Positions 1 to 12,114 of a stretch of DNA of 64,000 bases are shown one piece after another. The stretch covers positions 14,806,501 through 14,870,500 of the forward strand of contig BSBM01001138.1 of NCBI GenBank assembly GCA_027924585.1, written 5' to 3'. The notes beneath the pieces are model-generated. The model searched no databases. It had not been told where the DNA came from and was given only the letters and a program-made list of their open reading frames with translations. Made by a program: the position numbers and the translations under genes. The stretch is from Larix kaempferi (lineage: Eukaryota; Streptophyta; Pinopsida; Pinales; Pinaceae). Position 1 is the first letter of the stretch; each line of letters starts with the position of its first letter.

Positions 1-151
1 CCAACAAGGTGGTCTAATAACCCATCAAGTATAAGTTACAACACTTACAATATAAATGACGGCACTTCCGTATAGAGGAATAATAACATCTCTATAGGAA
101 TACAATATACATATATGTGAAATGCATTCCGAAGTTACATATACATCAACA
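1..151 (-). mobile_element. CopiaC-family LTR fragment, cut by window edge
   Basis: This stretch matches the right-hand end of the two CopiaC LTRs (48021-48710 and 54421-55112), including the motif CGTATAGAGGAATAATAACA and the terminal ACATCAACA. In the minus-strand reading, position 151 is the first base of an LTR that begins TGTTGATG. The base after 151 is not the polypurine tract seen beside the CopiaC 3' LTR, so this is probably the outer edge of an element that extends left of the window, or a solo LTR. Confidence 0.8.
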
Positions 152-427
152 TAAATGTAATAGTCTACAAGTCCTATTACATTGCCTTCTGGTATAGTGA
201 GGCATTATCAGGTGAAAATCCAGATTCAAAGTTATGAATGATGAAGAAGGAGATGTTTTTTTTTATAAGGAAGTCCACTAACTAACATCCTAGATAAACA
301 ATCTATAATGAATTACAAAAGAAAATAAAAGTTGAGTTCTTATTTTGTCAAGTCCATTGTTTCTTTGTAAAAGGAAAACCAAATTATAAATGGTGCAAGG
401 GCTTCTACTTGACAAAATTAATGGGTG

Positions 428-496
428 TTACAAAATCACCTCTTCAAACCACGAAGTGTCCCAATTCCAAATTATTCATACTATAACAGAGCTTAA
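428..496 (+). repeat. Direct repeat, copy 1 of 2
   Basis: About 70 bases recur at 3349-3435, sharing the core CACGAAGTGTCCCAATTCCA. The second copy carries an extra 17-base internal duplication (AAATTATTCAT repeated). The pair brackets about 2.85 kb of unassigned DNA. It is far too long to be a target-site duplication, so it may reflect an old segmental duplication or an insertion within a repeat. Confidence 0.8.
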
Positions 497-3348
497 ACAT
501 GGTTTATCCCCTGGACATATTGTTGTTGTTGTTATGTTGGACATAGTGGCACAAGGTGCCTGGACTATGGTTTGCACATTATTATTATTTTTATTATGTT
601 GAACTTATAAAATAATTAATAAAATAAAAACAAATGGACGACCGATTCCATGAAAGAGAGTATGAGGAACCATGATGTTACGAGCAAGGGGTTGTGGAAA
701 AGTGTTTACCTATGTGTGTTGAGCCTATGTTGATGTTGTACACCCTTATTATGTAATTGATGGACCCTCTTGGTTGTGCACCCTGATGTGTTATGTCACT
801 CCTTTGTTTTATTTACCCTGAGATTAATTTTTTATTTGAGGATTGGATTCCCTCTCTTACCTATTGCACCCTCCTGATTTGGATTAGTGTGTCTCTTGGT
901 GTAGTCACTTGATGTGTAAATCCAGTTTACTATTATGGGAATGTAACTCTCATGCTTGTGTCCCTCTCTCTAAATTCGAATTGTTCATGAAGGAATTTGA
1001 TTTGCTTGTGTTGGCTAGTTAGTCACACTTGTGTGTTGGTTCATTCTTTTTGCTTGTGGTTTGATTTTTTTTCTCTTGGTATGATATTCTTGCTTGTCAT
1101 TGTGTCCTTGTGGATCCTATTCCCAAGCTGATTTACTCTGGAGCCACTAGTGCATGTCCTGTAATTGCCTCTGGAGATCCTGGATTGGCAGCAGGGGTGA
1201 GGTCCAGTGCCATTGGATTTGAGATTGGAAAGAGTTGTGTATTTCCTCTGGAGATCCTAGTTTGGAAGCAAGGGTGAGGTCCACTGCCTTGGATTTGAGG
1301 TTTTCCTTGAGCCACTGTAATCTACCTAGATTGGAAGTGTTACTTTCCATTGGGTTGTGGTTGGACCATTGTCCTGGAGCCACTAGAATTGCTCTGGAGT
1401 GGAAGTAGAGGCCACACTTTCCATTGGGTTATGGTTGGAATAATTTATTTTGAGAATTTGTAGTTTAGTGCGCTATTGCTTGTGGCATCATGGTTCCAAC
1501 TCAGGGGTGACCATTGCAAAGTGAGTTTTTGATTGCATTGTGTCTACGCTTGGGTGGAATGTGGCACGGTCGATTCTGGTTGCGTATTTGGAAAAGATAA
1601 GTGATTTATCTCATGTTTATTTAATTTATTTGGCTCTTATTTGATTTATTTATGGATGCACATGAAATATTTGATGAAATGTATTAGCTATTTGTGGAAG
1701 CAATTTCTCATGGAATTCAATCTATTTATGCAAGTAAATTTTGTGAAGGAATTGGAAACTAGTTTTTGGGATTTTGTGAACAAATTGTTTGAGGAAATGA
1801 TTCTTTGGAACCTTTTCTACATAACTGATATTTATTCCCATTTTCATTATAGAATTTTTACTTTTGTGGTACATTATCATCATAATGGTTTAAGACACTT
1901 CTCTTTGATGCTTCTACCTTTTATTCGAAAACTAGTTCTTTGATTGGATTGTTTTGCATAGTTTGGAGTCTTGGCACATTAAGTGTTTATAAAAATTACT
2001 GAGTGTTCTTTTTATGATTATGTATGATAAATACACTTGAAATTTGTGTGTTAATGTGATGCGTAATCTTATTTATAGTGTTTGGGAACTGTCTACCGAA
2101 ATTCTAGATCATTTTCCAATTTCTATCTCCTTCAATGGAATTGTTTTGAGTAGATTTGTGAATTTGCATGTGAAGTGTTTGATGAAATATTCATATGAGA
2201 TATACCTTTTTTATGAATAATAAAACATGTTATTTAGAGTTCGAATGGCATTTGAATGATTCTAGGAGCTGTGGATTTAATTATTCTAGCGATTCCTAGA
2301 ATTACTAGTCAATTCAAATGAGTAGAATTAGCTAGTTTTGTGAATTATTTAATGAACAGTATGTGGATGGAAATATACATCCACATGAATTTAATAGAAC
2401 CATGATACACTTTACATGAGCTATATTAGTCATATATTTCTCTTTATTTGGAATTTGGAAAGTTAAATTGGAAACTAGGTACACTGCAATGAAAATTGAT
2501 AACTAGTTGTGGATTGAAATATCTGTTTTCGTAAAAATGGAATGGTACAGACATGTGCTCTGTTTCTAACATGTTATTTTCTGTAGGTCGATACTTATTA
2601 GGTTTTATCCTTTAATTATGGATTCATTTCATTTTGGTTCAGTTATTTAGACTCAATTCCTTGCGGTGAATGTCAACTAGTTTCATTGGAATTGATGGAA
2701 AAGATCACCTTATGTGCAATTGGAATGATCTGCAAACAAACCTTTAATTGGATGTAGGTGCATGCTTAAATATGTTTTTAATGGCTGTAGGATTTATTTT
2801 GGTTTTAATGGCATGGTTACAAGTTGATTTTGTGCAAGACTAGCTGCTTATATTGGAAAACTAGTTAACTAGTCTTATGGACTCTCTTTCGTAATTACCA
2901 TGATTAATTATTGCAATTTTGGTAATTAGGCCTTATTTAAATGTAATTAGATGTTATTAATCCATTGGTATATATAATTGATGTTTATTCGTTAAACAAT
3001 TGGATTTGTGATAAGTGTCGTAGTTAACACATTAATTACTAGTTAACTGTGATTAAGAATAATTAATCTTTATAAGTGGTTATCATCTATGATATGGCTT
3101 AGATTGAAATTTTGATGATGTTAGGTGATGTTAAGAATCCTTACCAACCCTTAGATCATATGTTCTATGTGTTAATGAATTTATATTAAATTAATGTTAA
3201 TTATTGGATTTTGTGTCACAAATAATTTTGGAAAAATAGAAATTAAATGTTTATGGTTTATCCCTTGCACTAAAAATCAAGTAATTAGCCTCAAAGAGCT
3301 CATGATTTGTCCCTTAGACACTCTAATATCCCCGGGGTACATAACATG
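497..3348. other. Unassigned T-rich DNA, no gene seen
   Basis: No domain, long open frame or tRNA is visible. The composition is T-rich on the plus strand and resembles the style of the NA-S LTRs further right, but I find no stretch that matches them well enough to assign it. The 100-codon frame at 1641-1943 has no recognisable protein features. Weak internal repeats lie at 1135-1440. Confidence 0.5.
1135..1440 (+). repeat. Imperfect internal repeats
   Basis: A block beginning CCTCTGGAGATCCT occurs twice (about 1168 and 1247), each followed by a GGGTGAGGTCCA stretch. ACTTTCCATTGGGTT also occurs twice (about 1343 and 1416), and GGAGCCACTAG twice. The arrangement looks like a decayed short tandem array, function unknown. 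Confidence 0.65.
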
Positions 3349-3435
3349 TTACATAATCACCTCTTCAAACCACGAAGTGTCCCAATTCCAAATTATTCAT
3401 CAATCCAAATTATTCATAATATAAGAGAGCTTAAA
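3349..3435 (+). repeat. Direct repeat, copy 2 of 2
   Basis: Second copy of the repeat at 428-496, with an added 17-base tandem duplication of the TCCAAATTATTCAT segment near its right end. Confidence 0.8.
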
Positions 3436-4779
3436 AGTGAAAATGCACATCTTTAACAAAGGGAAAATTCATGTCTACAAAAAAGGTATTGTGGCTAAAA
3501 ATAATTAGAAATACACACCCCAAAACCCCCGAAATGGAAAATTCTAATAATGATTTCTAAACAGACTTCCAGGATTACATACTTGAAAAAATATCTCCAA
3601 AGTATAAGATTGAAATCATCATAACTTTGAAATCATCATCATTCTGTCACTACTTGCATTCCCAGTCTCATATGAATATATGAGATACAACAATAATACA
3701 CCTGCTTCACCTATCAATCTAAATGATTTTCATTTGATAGACAAATATGAAAATGGAGGTCGAAGTAGAATTCGACACTAGATCACTTGATCACACACAC
3801 ACACACACACATATATATATAAAGTCACACCACTAGCTTCCATCTCTAGCATTAATTCAATCAATAAGGAAAGGCATGCATATGCATGCATGGTAGTAGT
3901 GATTTCTCTCTCCAATGAATTCAATAGCATGCAAAATGAATGATAGAGATTCTAATCACCAACCAATGATAGATCTCGCTGAAAGAAGTTTAAATATACC
4001 TGGACAGAGGATAACTCATACAAATGATGATCACGTCTTATGATGATTTGTCATGCTTGAAGCTGCTCAAGGTGGTAATTGGTATGCTTAACAATTCAAT
4101 CATTGAATGAACTGATCACGGGAAACGAACTCATCAAGGGATTAGTTAAAAAACCTTTTGTAATAACCCAACAATAAATCAATGAGGTGATTAGAGCTTG
4201 GCTCTCAACAAAGTGCAACTCTTCTTGATTCACCCACTTATTCAACCTTATCAAGAAGAAATGTATATATGAAATAGATAAATAAAATTGATATTATAGG
4301 AAATGGATTGGGTTCTTATTGAAAGAACTGGTCCTCTTTCCGTTGTAGATGAACTAAAAAATAAGGTTTGTCAAATTCTTTGAAGGTTGCCAATTTCTAT
4401 AGATTTGCACCATAATTAATGGGCGGGTCTCCTTTGGAGTTTGCCCCAATTCCGAATAACCAAACAAAATCCTGGTAACTCTAAGATTTTCCATATCTAA
4501 TGGCTTGGGCGTGGTGGCTCGGCTCCTCTTAGTTTCCTTGTCCTTCTTGTTGTCACCCCCTTTAAGCGGTTTCACTCATAAGACCTCAAACGCCCCCCAA
4601 AAGATTCCCCTTAATCTATATATTTGGAAGTTTCCTTTTAAAAATGTCTTTATTTCATTTATTTTCACCTCTTTTTCCTCTCAATTTATTTTCTAATTTA
4701 CCTTTTTTTCCCGCTCATTCTCTTTTCCCTATTTTATCCTCTTTTTATTTATTTTCATTCTCTTTATTATATTTGTTTT
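3436..4779. other. Unassigned AT-rich DNA, no gene seen
   Basis: No coding domain is recognisable on either strand. The two short frames near 4354-4696 overlap on opposite strands and have no protein-like features. The only clear landmark is the CA/TA microsatellite at 3792-3820. Confidence 0.5.
3792..3820. repeat. (AC)n-(AT)n microsatellite
   Basis: A run of about nine CA units passes directly into five AT units. Confidence 0.95.
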
Positions 4780-5200
4780 ATTGTTTGTATTCTTATTTTT
4801 TTTAATTTGTTAATATTAATATTAATACATTACATATAATAACTATATTACATAGTGTATTAATATATATAATTACTATATTATATTAATCTTACATATT
4901 AAGTAATATATTAATATATTAATTATATTGTATTAATATATTATTGTATTAAGATAATATTATATTATATTATATTACATAGTATATTAACATATTAAAT
5001 GACATATATTAGCATATTATATATTTACTATGTATCAATATATTAACTATATTTTAATATTACCCTATATGTAATATACCATATTTTAATATTAACATAT
5101 ATGTAATATACCATATATATTGATTATATTAATATATATAACTATAATATATTAATATTACAAATTAATTATAATATAATAACTATATATTATTAAATTG
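4780..5200. repeat. Very AT-rich low-complexity tract
   Basis: Almost pure A/T, with many recurrences of TATTAATATATTA-like and TTACTATATTA-like words. It looks like degenerate tandem AT repeats. No coding capacity. Confidence 0.85.
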
Positions 5201-5335
5201 AGGCTTTCAGTTTTTATTAGTCTAGATATTGCATCAAGAGTACTGAGGTTCTTTATAGTCAAGTAGTTCGAAGAGGTTAAATATCATGAAACATAATTTC
5301 TATTAAGTTATTTGGTGAAATTTGACAATGGATAT

Positions 5336-5530
5336 AAATTGCAATTTTGAGAATGAATTTTTACAATATCGTAAATTTTAACGCTGCAAATGGATTCAGA
5401 GACGTCCTTAAGGGTGTCTCTGAATCCATCTACAACGTTATTGTAAAATTTTATTATCAAAATTGCAATTATTTGTTGTTCGAACAAAGGATAATTGAAA
5501 TTTTGACAATAAAATTTTATAATTTCATAA
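5336..5530. repeat. Overlapping palindromes (foldback sequence)
   Basis: Two inverted repeats overlap. The first is centred near 5409: its inner stem pairs 5390-5403 (ATGGATTCAGAGAC) with 5416-5429, and its outer arms pair the AAATTGCAATTTTGA region near 5336 with the TCAAAATTGCAATT region near 5460. The second is centred on TTCGAA near 5480 and pairs 5446-5475 with the region up to about 5518. The right part, from 5387, is repeated at 8744, so the second locus holds only half of the first palindrome. Confidence 0.85.
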
Positions 5531-5559
5531 ATTTTAACAGTAGACATCTTATATAATTA

Positions 5560-5778
5560 TTAAATTAGACTGTCTAATCATATTTTTTTATCCCATGACT
5601 AAATTAGTCATTTATTTTAGTCATTTTTAGTTGCGATCACATAAAATTGCTCAAATATGGTCATATTTCACTTAAAAACACTGTGGTGACCAACAATCTT
5701 GGTGTTTAGTAATTTATTTCACTTGGTGATCTAGTTTTTTGGTCGCCTGATCATTTATCACCCATTTTTCTACTAGTG
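5560..5778 (-). mobile_element. Possible CACTA-type terminus
   Basis: Read on the minus strand, the sequence starts CACTAGTAGAAAAATGGG, resembling the termini of plant CACTA (En/Spm) transposons. It is followed by subterminal motifs such as GGCGACCA, GGTCACC and GATCACC. No matching opposite terminus was found, and the left side runs into the palindromes at 5336-5530, so this may be a truncated non-autonomous element. A second copy lies at about 8915-9136. Confidence 0.35.
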
Positions 5779-5837
5779 TAGACTACAAGGGGTCATCCCT
5801 CATAGAGTGTAGACTACAAGGGGTCATCCCTCATAGA
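5776..5837 (+). repeat. 31-bp tandem duplication
   Basis: The 31-base unit beginning GTGTAGACTACAAGGGG occurs twice head to tail. The same pair is present in the second copy of the large duplication, near 9133-9194. Confidence 0.9.
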
Positions 5838-6969
5838 ACCCGACACAACAGGATAAAGGTCGAATGAGACCCTTGCAACTGCAATTATATTTATCTAATG
5901 ATGTTTTGAGATTTTCATATGGGCATAAGTATTGGATAGAGTAGAAAGTCTGCCAATAATAAGCTTGGACCAATAATGACCAAGTTATATGCATCAAAAT
6001 CAAGCTATAAATTTTCTTATCGTAATAATATAAGGGTAAATGGAATGCATCGAAGGGAAGATATGGATTCAATAAAGGATAACCATGATTAAGGAATTTA
6101 TCATAACGTTGAGCAATTTCAAATTCGAAGGGATAACTTAGTATAATTGTCAAGAAAAGGATTGACATGTATGGAAGTGTGTAAGACCAATAGAGGAAGC
6201 AAAGGTACAAATAGTTATGAATTATGAAAAGACCAGTACAATCGTTTGTGCCTATGCAAAAACATAAGGATTGGATGGATAAGTAAAACATATATGTTCC
6301 AAACACAATAATGAATTGGGAATAGGTTCTAGTAGTTGAAATTAGTTAAAAGTAAGAGAAAATATTGGAAAAAATAGAAGTGGTAGCAAAGTAACATAAT
6401 ATGAACACTCTATAGAAGAAGTTTCAATGGACATCATCAAAACATCTTCTACATAGGGTTACATAGGGTATCATAGGAAAGATAAATGAATTGATATAGT
6501 ATGATTCCATCATAATTATGTAGGAAGGAGCCTACAATATCAAGTGGTGCAAAGGATATCGATGATAGTGTTTCTAGACTTGCCATATCATTGAAAGAAA
6601 CTAAAAGAACAAAGAAGACATTGAAGAAAGAAAGAGATGATTGGTACCACTTACATAGTGATATGATAGAGAAGTGATCCAAACATCAGAGATGATTGGT
6701 ACCACTCACATAGTGAGATGATAGAGAAGTGATCCAAACATCCACCGTGTAAAAAGATAAGAGAAAAAATTTACAATAGATGGTTATCCTAGAGACATGA
6801 ACATGAAACCCGTTCTAAACACAATAAAAGAAAGGGTATACTATGAGATTTGTTACACACATGAATGTGGAAACTTGCCTCAGTTGAACTCAATTCAATG
6901 TGAAGTTGTAAGAAAGAACAAAGAAAATATTGGAAAGGAACTTGACTGAAGGCTAACAATGCTCTTCTG

Positions 6970-7264
6970 AATCATTAGTGATGTTGTAAAGTGTTTTCGG
7001 AGATCCCGCATCAATTTTTAATTCGATGTTTTGGACCTTCCAATGAGGTCCATCATCAGAAAGAATTAATGTGACCTCATTGGAATAAGTAATGTGACCT
7101 CATTAGGAAGAAGTAATGTGACCTCATCAAGATGAGGTCCATCATCCTGATGATGGTCCTCATTGGAAGGTCTGAAACGTTAAAAAACTGATGCGAGATC
7201 TACGAAAACACTTTACAACCAATACAGACCGCAAAAGCCTGAGATATGAAATCATTAGTGATGT
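6970..7264. mobile_element. Foldback/MITE-like insertion, copy 1
   Basis: A 237-base inverted repeat (6983-7219) begins GTTGTAAAGTGTTTTCG and ends with its near complement CGAAAACACTTTACAAC. Its arms are about 73 bases long. The loop holds repeats of AATGTGACCTCATT. The 15-base word AATCATTAGTGATGT occurs exactly at 6970-6984 and 7250-7264, like a long target duplication. However, the right copy lies about 30 bases beyond the inverted arm, so the true element edge is uncertain. Confidence 0.6.
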
Positions 7265-7405
7265 GTTCAATACTACAAGAATTCCAACACTCATGATGTC
7301 CAATGTACCTACACACATTAAAACACAAAAACCCTCACTTGATCCAAAAGGGATTAGTTCTCTTTAGTGGAAAATCATAAGACCAAATTACTTTTGTACA
7401 ATGTA

Positions 7406-8082
7406 ATTGAACTTAAGCATGCGATAGAATTCACATAAGTGAGTTTAACAATAATTAAGTATAAAAATGTAATTTCACCATAGAAATTTAAAAATGGATT
7501 ATGGTCAAGGGGATAAGAGTGATCTTAAGTATTAATGATGGTTATATAATGATGCATAATATACCAAACTCATATTGTAGATGACTTCAACGCTAGATTA
7601 TCAATTTCCTCTCCATTGATATCTCATAGGCCTCAACACTTATCAACTACAAATTTTTCTACTAGATCTACTAGAGCACAACATTTGATTTGATCCTATA
7701 CCCTAAACTATCAAGGATGAGATTTGGTCAAATAATTCTACTACAAGGACAATTCATTTTCTCTCTCTTCTATACTTATTTGGTCAAATAATTGAACTTA
7801 AGCATGGGATAGAATTCACATAAGCTAATCTAACAATAATTAAGTATAAAAATGCAAATTCACCATACAAATTTTAAAAATGGAGTATGGTCGGGGGAAT
7901 AAGAGAGTAATTAAGTATTAATTATGGTTATATAATGATGCATAATATACCTAGATCATATTGTAGATGAATTCATCGCTAGATGCTCGAGTTCCTCTCC
8001 ATTGATATCTAACAGGCCTTAACACTTATCAACTACAATTTTTTCTACTAGGTCTATTGGAGAACAACATTTGATATGATAT
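7406..8082 (+). repeat. Two ~300-bp direct repeats (family R)
   Basis: Units at about 7406-7703 and 7791-8082 both start ATTGAACTTAAGCATG and share GATATCT, CTTATCAACTACAA and TTTTTCTACTAG landmarks throughout. The spacer (7704-7790) begins CCCTAAACTATCAAGG. A close relative of that spacer resumes at 16668, on the other side of CopiaA. No coding content. The pair recurs at 10766-11442 in the second duplicate. Confidence 0.85.
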
Positions 8083-8743
8083 TGTTGGACACACCGAGCA
8101 CACTGAGAGGGGGGGGGTGAACAATGTATATAGCTTTTTATTACTTTTTCAACTTTAACAATCATCAACTGATTCTTCAATACATCATTCATTAATGTAT
8201 TACCACATTATCATTGTATCATCAGCATTATTAACAATTACAGCTCATCATCACATATCATCACATAGGAAGCATAGCAAAACACAGTACACAAGATTTT
8301 TACGTGGAAACCCAAGTCCTGGGGGGAAAACCACGGAAGCCTTTATAATAATAATTTACCAGCAACAACTGGAAGGAGGCAACAACCCCTTTTGTTACAA
8401 AGACTTCAATTCTCTAGCTACAACTGGAAAGAGGCTACAACCTGAAGGAAGCCAGCTCCCTATATTTCTTTCCCCCGTCCTACCACCCTGAAATGAAGAT
8501 AGATACTTAACTACTGCACTGATCCTGTGGACCGGCTATCCAACACCTGTACCACACTGCACAATCTGTACCACATTGCACAATTTGTATCACACTGCAC
8601 AACCACTATCACTACTGACCACTACACATCAACTGTATCGCATTGCTCAATCTGTATCACACTGCACAACCACTGTCACTGCTGACCACTGCTGACTACT
8701 GCACATCAACTGTATCACACTGCTCAATCTGTACTATATTGCA
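8083..8743 (-). mobile_element. Partial CopiaA LTR (duplication copy 1)
   Basis: Begins TGTTGGACACACCGAGCA and contains GAGAGGGGGGGGGTGAAC, which on the minus strand is the C-rich sequence often found just before the end of plant copia LTRs. It matches 11443-12114. It stops where the second copy of the 3.36 kb duplication begins, so only the first quarter of the LTR is present. Confidence 0.85.
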
Positions 8744-11700
8744 CAAATGGATTCAGAGACGTCCTTAAGGGTGTCTCTGAATCCATCTACAACGTTATTG
8801 TAAAATTTTATTATCAAAATTGCAATTATTTGTTGTTCGAACAAAGGATAATTGAAATTTTGACAATAAAATTTTATAATTTCATAAATTTTAACATTAG
8901 ACATCTTATATAATTATTAAATTAGACTGTCTAATCATATTTTTTTATCCCATGACTAAATTAGTCATTTATTTTAGTCATTTTTAGTTGCGATCACATA
9001 AAATTGCTCAAATATGGTCATATTTCACTTAAAAACACTGTGGTGACCAACAATCTTGGTGTTTAGTAATTTATTTCACTTGGTGATCTAGTTTTTTGGT
9101 CGCCTGATCATTCATCACCCATTTTTCTACTAGTGTATACTACAAGGGGTCATCCCTCATAGAGTGTAGACTACAAGGGGTCATCCCTCATAGAACCCGA
9201 CACAACAGGATAAAGGTCGAATGAGACCCTTGCAACTGCAATTATATTTATCTAATGATGTTTTGAGATTTTCATATGGGCATAAGTATTGGATAGAGTA
9301 GAAAGTCTGCCAATAATAAGCTTGGACCAATAATGACCAAGTTATATGCATCAAAATCAAGCTATAAATTTTCTTATCGTAATAATATAAGGGTAAATGG
9401 AATGCATCGAAGGGAAGATATGGATTCAATAAAGGATAACCATGATTAAGGAATTTATCATAGCGTTGAGCAATTTCAAATTCGAAGGGATAACTTAGTA
9501 TAATTGTCAAGAAAAGGATTGACATGTATGGAAGTTTGTAAGACCAATAGAGGAAGCAAAGGTACAAATAGTTATGAATTATGAAAAGACCAGTACAATC
9601 GTTTGTGCCTATGCAAAAACATAAGGATTGGATGGATGAGTAAAACATATATGTTCCAAACACACTAATGAATTGGGAATAGGTTCTAGTAGTTCAAATT
9701 AGTTAAAAGTAAGAGAAAATATTGGAAAAAATAGAAGTGGTAGCAAAGTAACATAATATGAACACTCTATAGAAGAAGTTTCAATGGACATCATCAAAAC
9801 ATCTTCTACATAGGGTTACATAGGGTATCATAGGAATAAAGATAAATGAATTGATATAGTATGATTCCATCATAATTATGTAGGAAGGAGCCTACAATAT
9901 CAAGTGGTGCAAAGGATATGGATGATAGTGTTTCTAGACTTGCCATATCATTGAAAGAAACCAAAAGAACAAAGAAGACATTGAAGAAAGAAAGAGATGA
10001 TTGGTACCACTTACATAGTGATATGATAGAGAAGTGATCCAAACATCAGAGATGATTGGTACCACTCACATAGTGAGATGATAGAGAAGTGATCCAAACA
10101 TCCACCGTGTAAAAAGATAAGAGAAAAAATTTACAATAGATGGTTATCCTAGATACATGAACATGAAACCCGTTCTAAACACAATAAAAGAAAGGGTATA
10201 CTATGAAATTTGTTACACACATGAATGTGGAAACTTGCCTCAGTTGAACTCAATTCAATGTGAAGTTGTAAGAAAGAACAAAGAAAATATTGGAAAGGAA
10301 CTTGACTGAAGGCTAACAATTCTCTTCTGAATCATTAGTGATGTTGTAAAGTTTTTTCGGAGATCCCGCATCAATTTTTAATTCGATGTTTTGGACCTTC
10401 CAATGAGGTCCATCATCAGAAAGAATTAATGTGACCTCATTGGAATAAGTAATGTGACCTCATTAGGAAGAAGTAATGTGACCTCATCAAGATGAGGTCC
10501 ATCATCCTGATGATGGTCCTCGTTGGAAGGTCTGAAACGTTAAAAAACTGATGCGAGATCTACGAAAACACTTTACAACCAATACAGACCGCAAAAGCCT
10601 GAGATATGAAATCATTAGTGATGTGTTCAATACTACAAGAATTCCAACACTCATAACGTCCAATGTACCTACACACATTAAAACACAAAAACCCTCACTT
10701 GATCCAAAAGGGATTAGTTCTCTTTAGTGGAAAATCATAAGACCAAATTACTTTTGTACAATGTAATTGAACTTAAGCATGCGATAGAATTCACATAAGT
10801 GAGTTTAACAATAATTAAGTATAAAAATGTAATTTCACCATAGAAATTTAAAAATGGATTATGGTCAAGGGGATAAGAGTGATCTTAAGTATTAATGATG
10901 GTTATATAATGATGCATAATATACCAAACTCATATTGTAGATGACTTCAACGCTAGATTATCAATTTCCTCTCCATTGATATCTCATAGGCCTCAACACT
11001 TATCAACTACAAATTTTTCTACTAGATCTACTAGAGCACAACATTTGATTTGATCCTATACCCTAAACTATCAAGGATGAGATTTGGTCAAGTAATTCTA
11101 CTACAAGGACAATTCATTTTCTCTCTCTTCTATACTTATTTGGTCAAATAATTGAACTTAAGCATGGGATAGAATTCACATAAGCTAATCTAACAATAAT
11201 TAAGTATAAAAATGCAAATTCACCATACAAATTTTAAAAATGGAGTATGGTCGGGGGAATAAGAGAGTAATTAAGTATTAATTATGGTTATATAATGATG
11301 CATAATATACCTAGATCATATTGTAGATGAATTCATCGCTAGATGCTCGAGTTCCTCTCCATTGATATCTAACAGGCCTTAACACTTATCAACTACAATT
11401 TTTTCTACTAGGTCTATTGGAGCACAACATTTGCTATGATATTGTTGGACACACCGAGCACACTGAGAGGGGGGGGGTGAACAATGTGTATAGCTTTTTA
11501 TTACTTTTTCAACTTTAACAATCATCAACTGATTCTTCAATACATCATTCATTAATGTATTACCACATTATCATTATATCATCAGCATTATTAACAATTA
11601 CAGCTCATCATCACATATCATCACATAGGAAGCATAGCAAAACACAGTACACAAGATTTTTACGTGGAAACCCAAGTCCTAGGGGGAAAACCACGGAAGC

Positions 11701-12114
11701 CTTTATAATAATAATTTACCAGCAACAACTGGAAGGAGGAAACAACCCCCTTTGTTACAAAGACTTCAATTCTCCAGCTACAACTGGAAAGAGGCTACAA
11801 CCTGAAGGAAGCCAGCTCCCTATATTTCTTTCCCCCGTCCTACCACCCTGAAATGAAGATAGATACTTAACTACTGCACTGATCCTGTGGACCGGCTATC
11901 CAACACCTGTACCACACTGCACAATCTGTACCACATTGCACAATCTGTATCACACTGCACAACCACTGTCACTACTGACCATTGCTGACCACTGCACATC
12001 AACTGTATCACATTGCTCAATCTGTATCACACTGCACAACCACTGTCACTGCTGACCACTGCTGACTACTGCACATCAACTGTATCACACTGCTCAATCT
12101 GTACTATATTGCAC
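8744..12114 (+). repeat. 3.36 kb tandem duplication, copy 2
   Basis: Second copy of 5387-8743. It ends inside the CopiaA LTR at GCACAACCAC, beyond which the LTR continues uninterrupted. The junction between the copies shares three bases (CAA) with both parental ends, which is typical of microhomology-mediated duplication. Confidence 0.95.
10330..10624. mobile_element. Foldback/MITE-like insertion, copy 2
   Basis: Same structure as at 6970-7264, with inverted repeat 10343-10579 and the 15-base direct repeats at 10330-10344 and 10610-10624. It came with the large duplication and is not an independent insertion. Confidence 0.6.

Larger units (their letters stand above)
5387..8743 (+). repeat. 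3.36 kb tandem duplication, copy 1
   Basis: Begins CAAATGGATTCAG and is followed directly by a second copy at 8744. By eye the copies are about 99% identical. The 14-base length difference is explained by an ATA insertion near 9837 and an 11-base difference near 11970. The segment contains the foldback element, the pair of 300-bp direct repeats and 661 bases of the CopiaA LTR end. The presence of the LTR piece shows that the duplication happened after CopiaA inserted. Confidence 0.95.

Noticed and set aside
1641-1943. 100-codon frame
   Set aside because: No conserved motif and no supporting context. T-rich composition makes such frames common by chance.
3436-5200. Searched for tRNA or small RNA genes
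   Set aside because: No cloverleaf-like sequence, no A/B box pair and no snoRNA-type boxes could be supported in this AT-rich region.
5824-6306. 160-codon minus-strand frame, repeated at 9181-9663
   Set aside because: Rich in Tyr, Leu, Phe and Cys as expected from chance reading of AT-rich DNA, with no domain. Its preservation in the second copy is explained by the recent 3.36 kb duplication, not by selection.
6449-6682. 77-codon minus-strand frame with a twin at 9806-10042
   Set aside because: Short, without domain, and duplicated only because the whole segment is.
8195-8491. 98-codon plus-strand frame, also at 11555-11851
   Set aside because: Antisense to the CopiaA LTR, His/Ile/Ser-rich low-quality translation with no motif.
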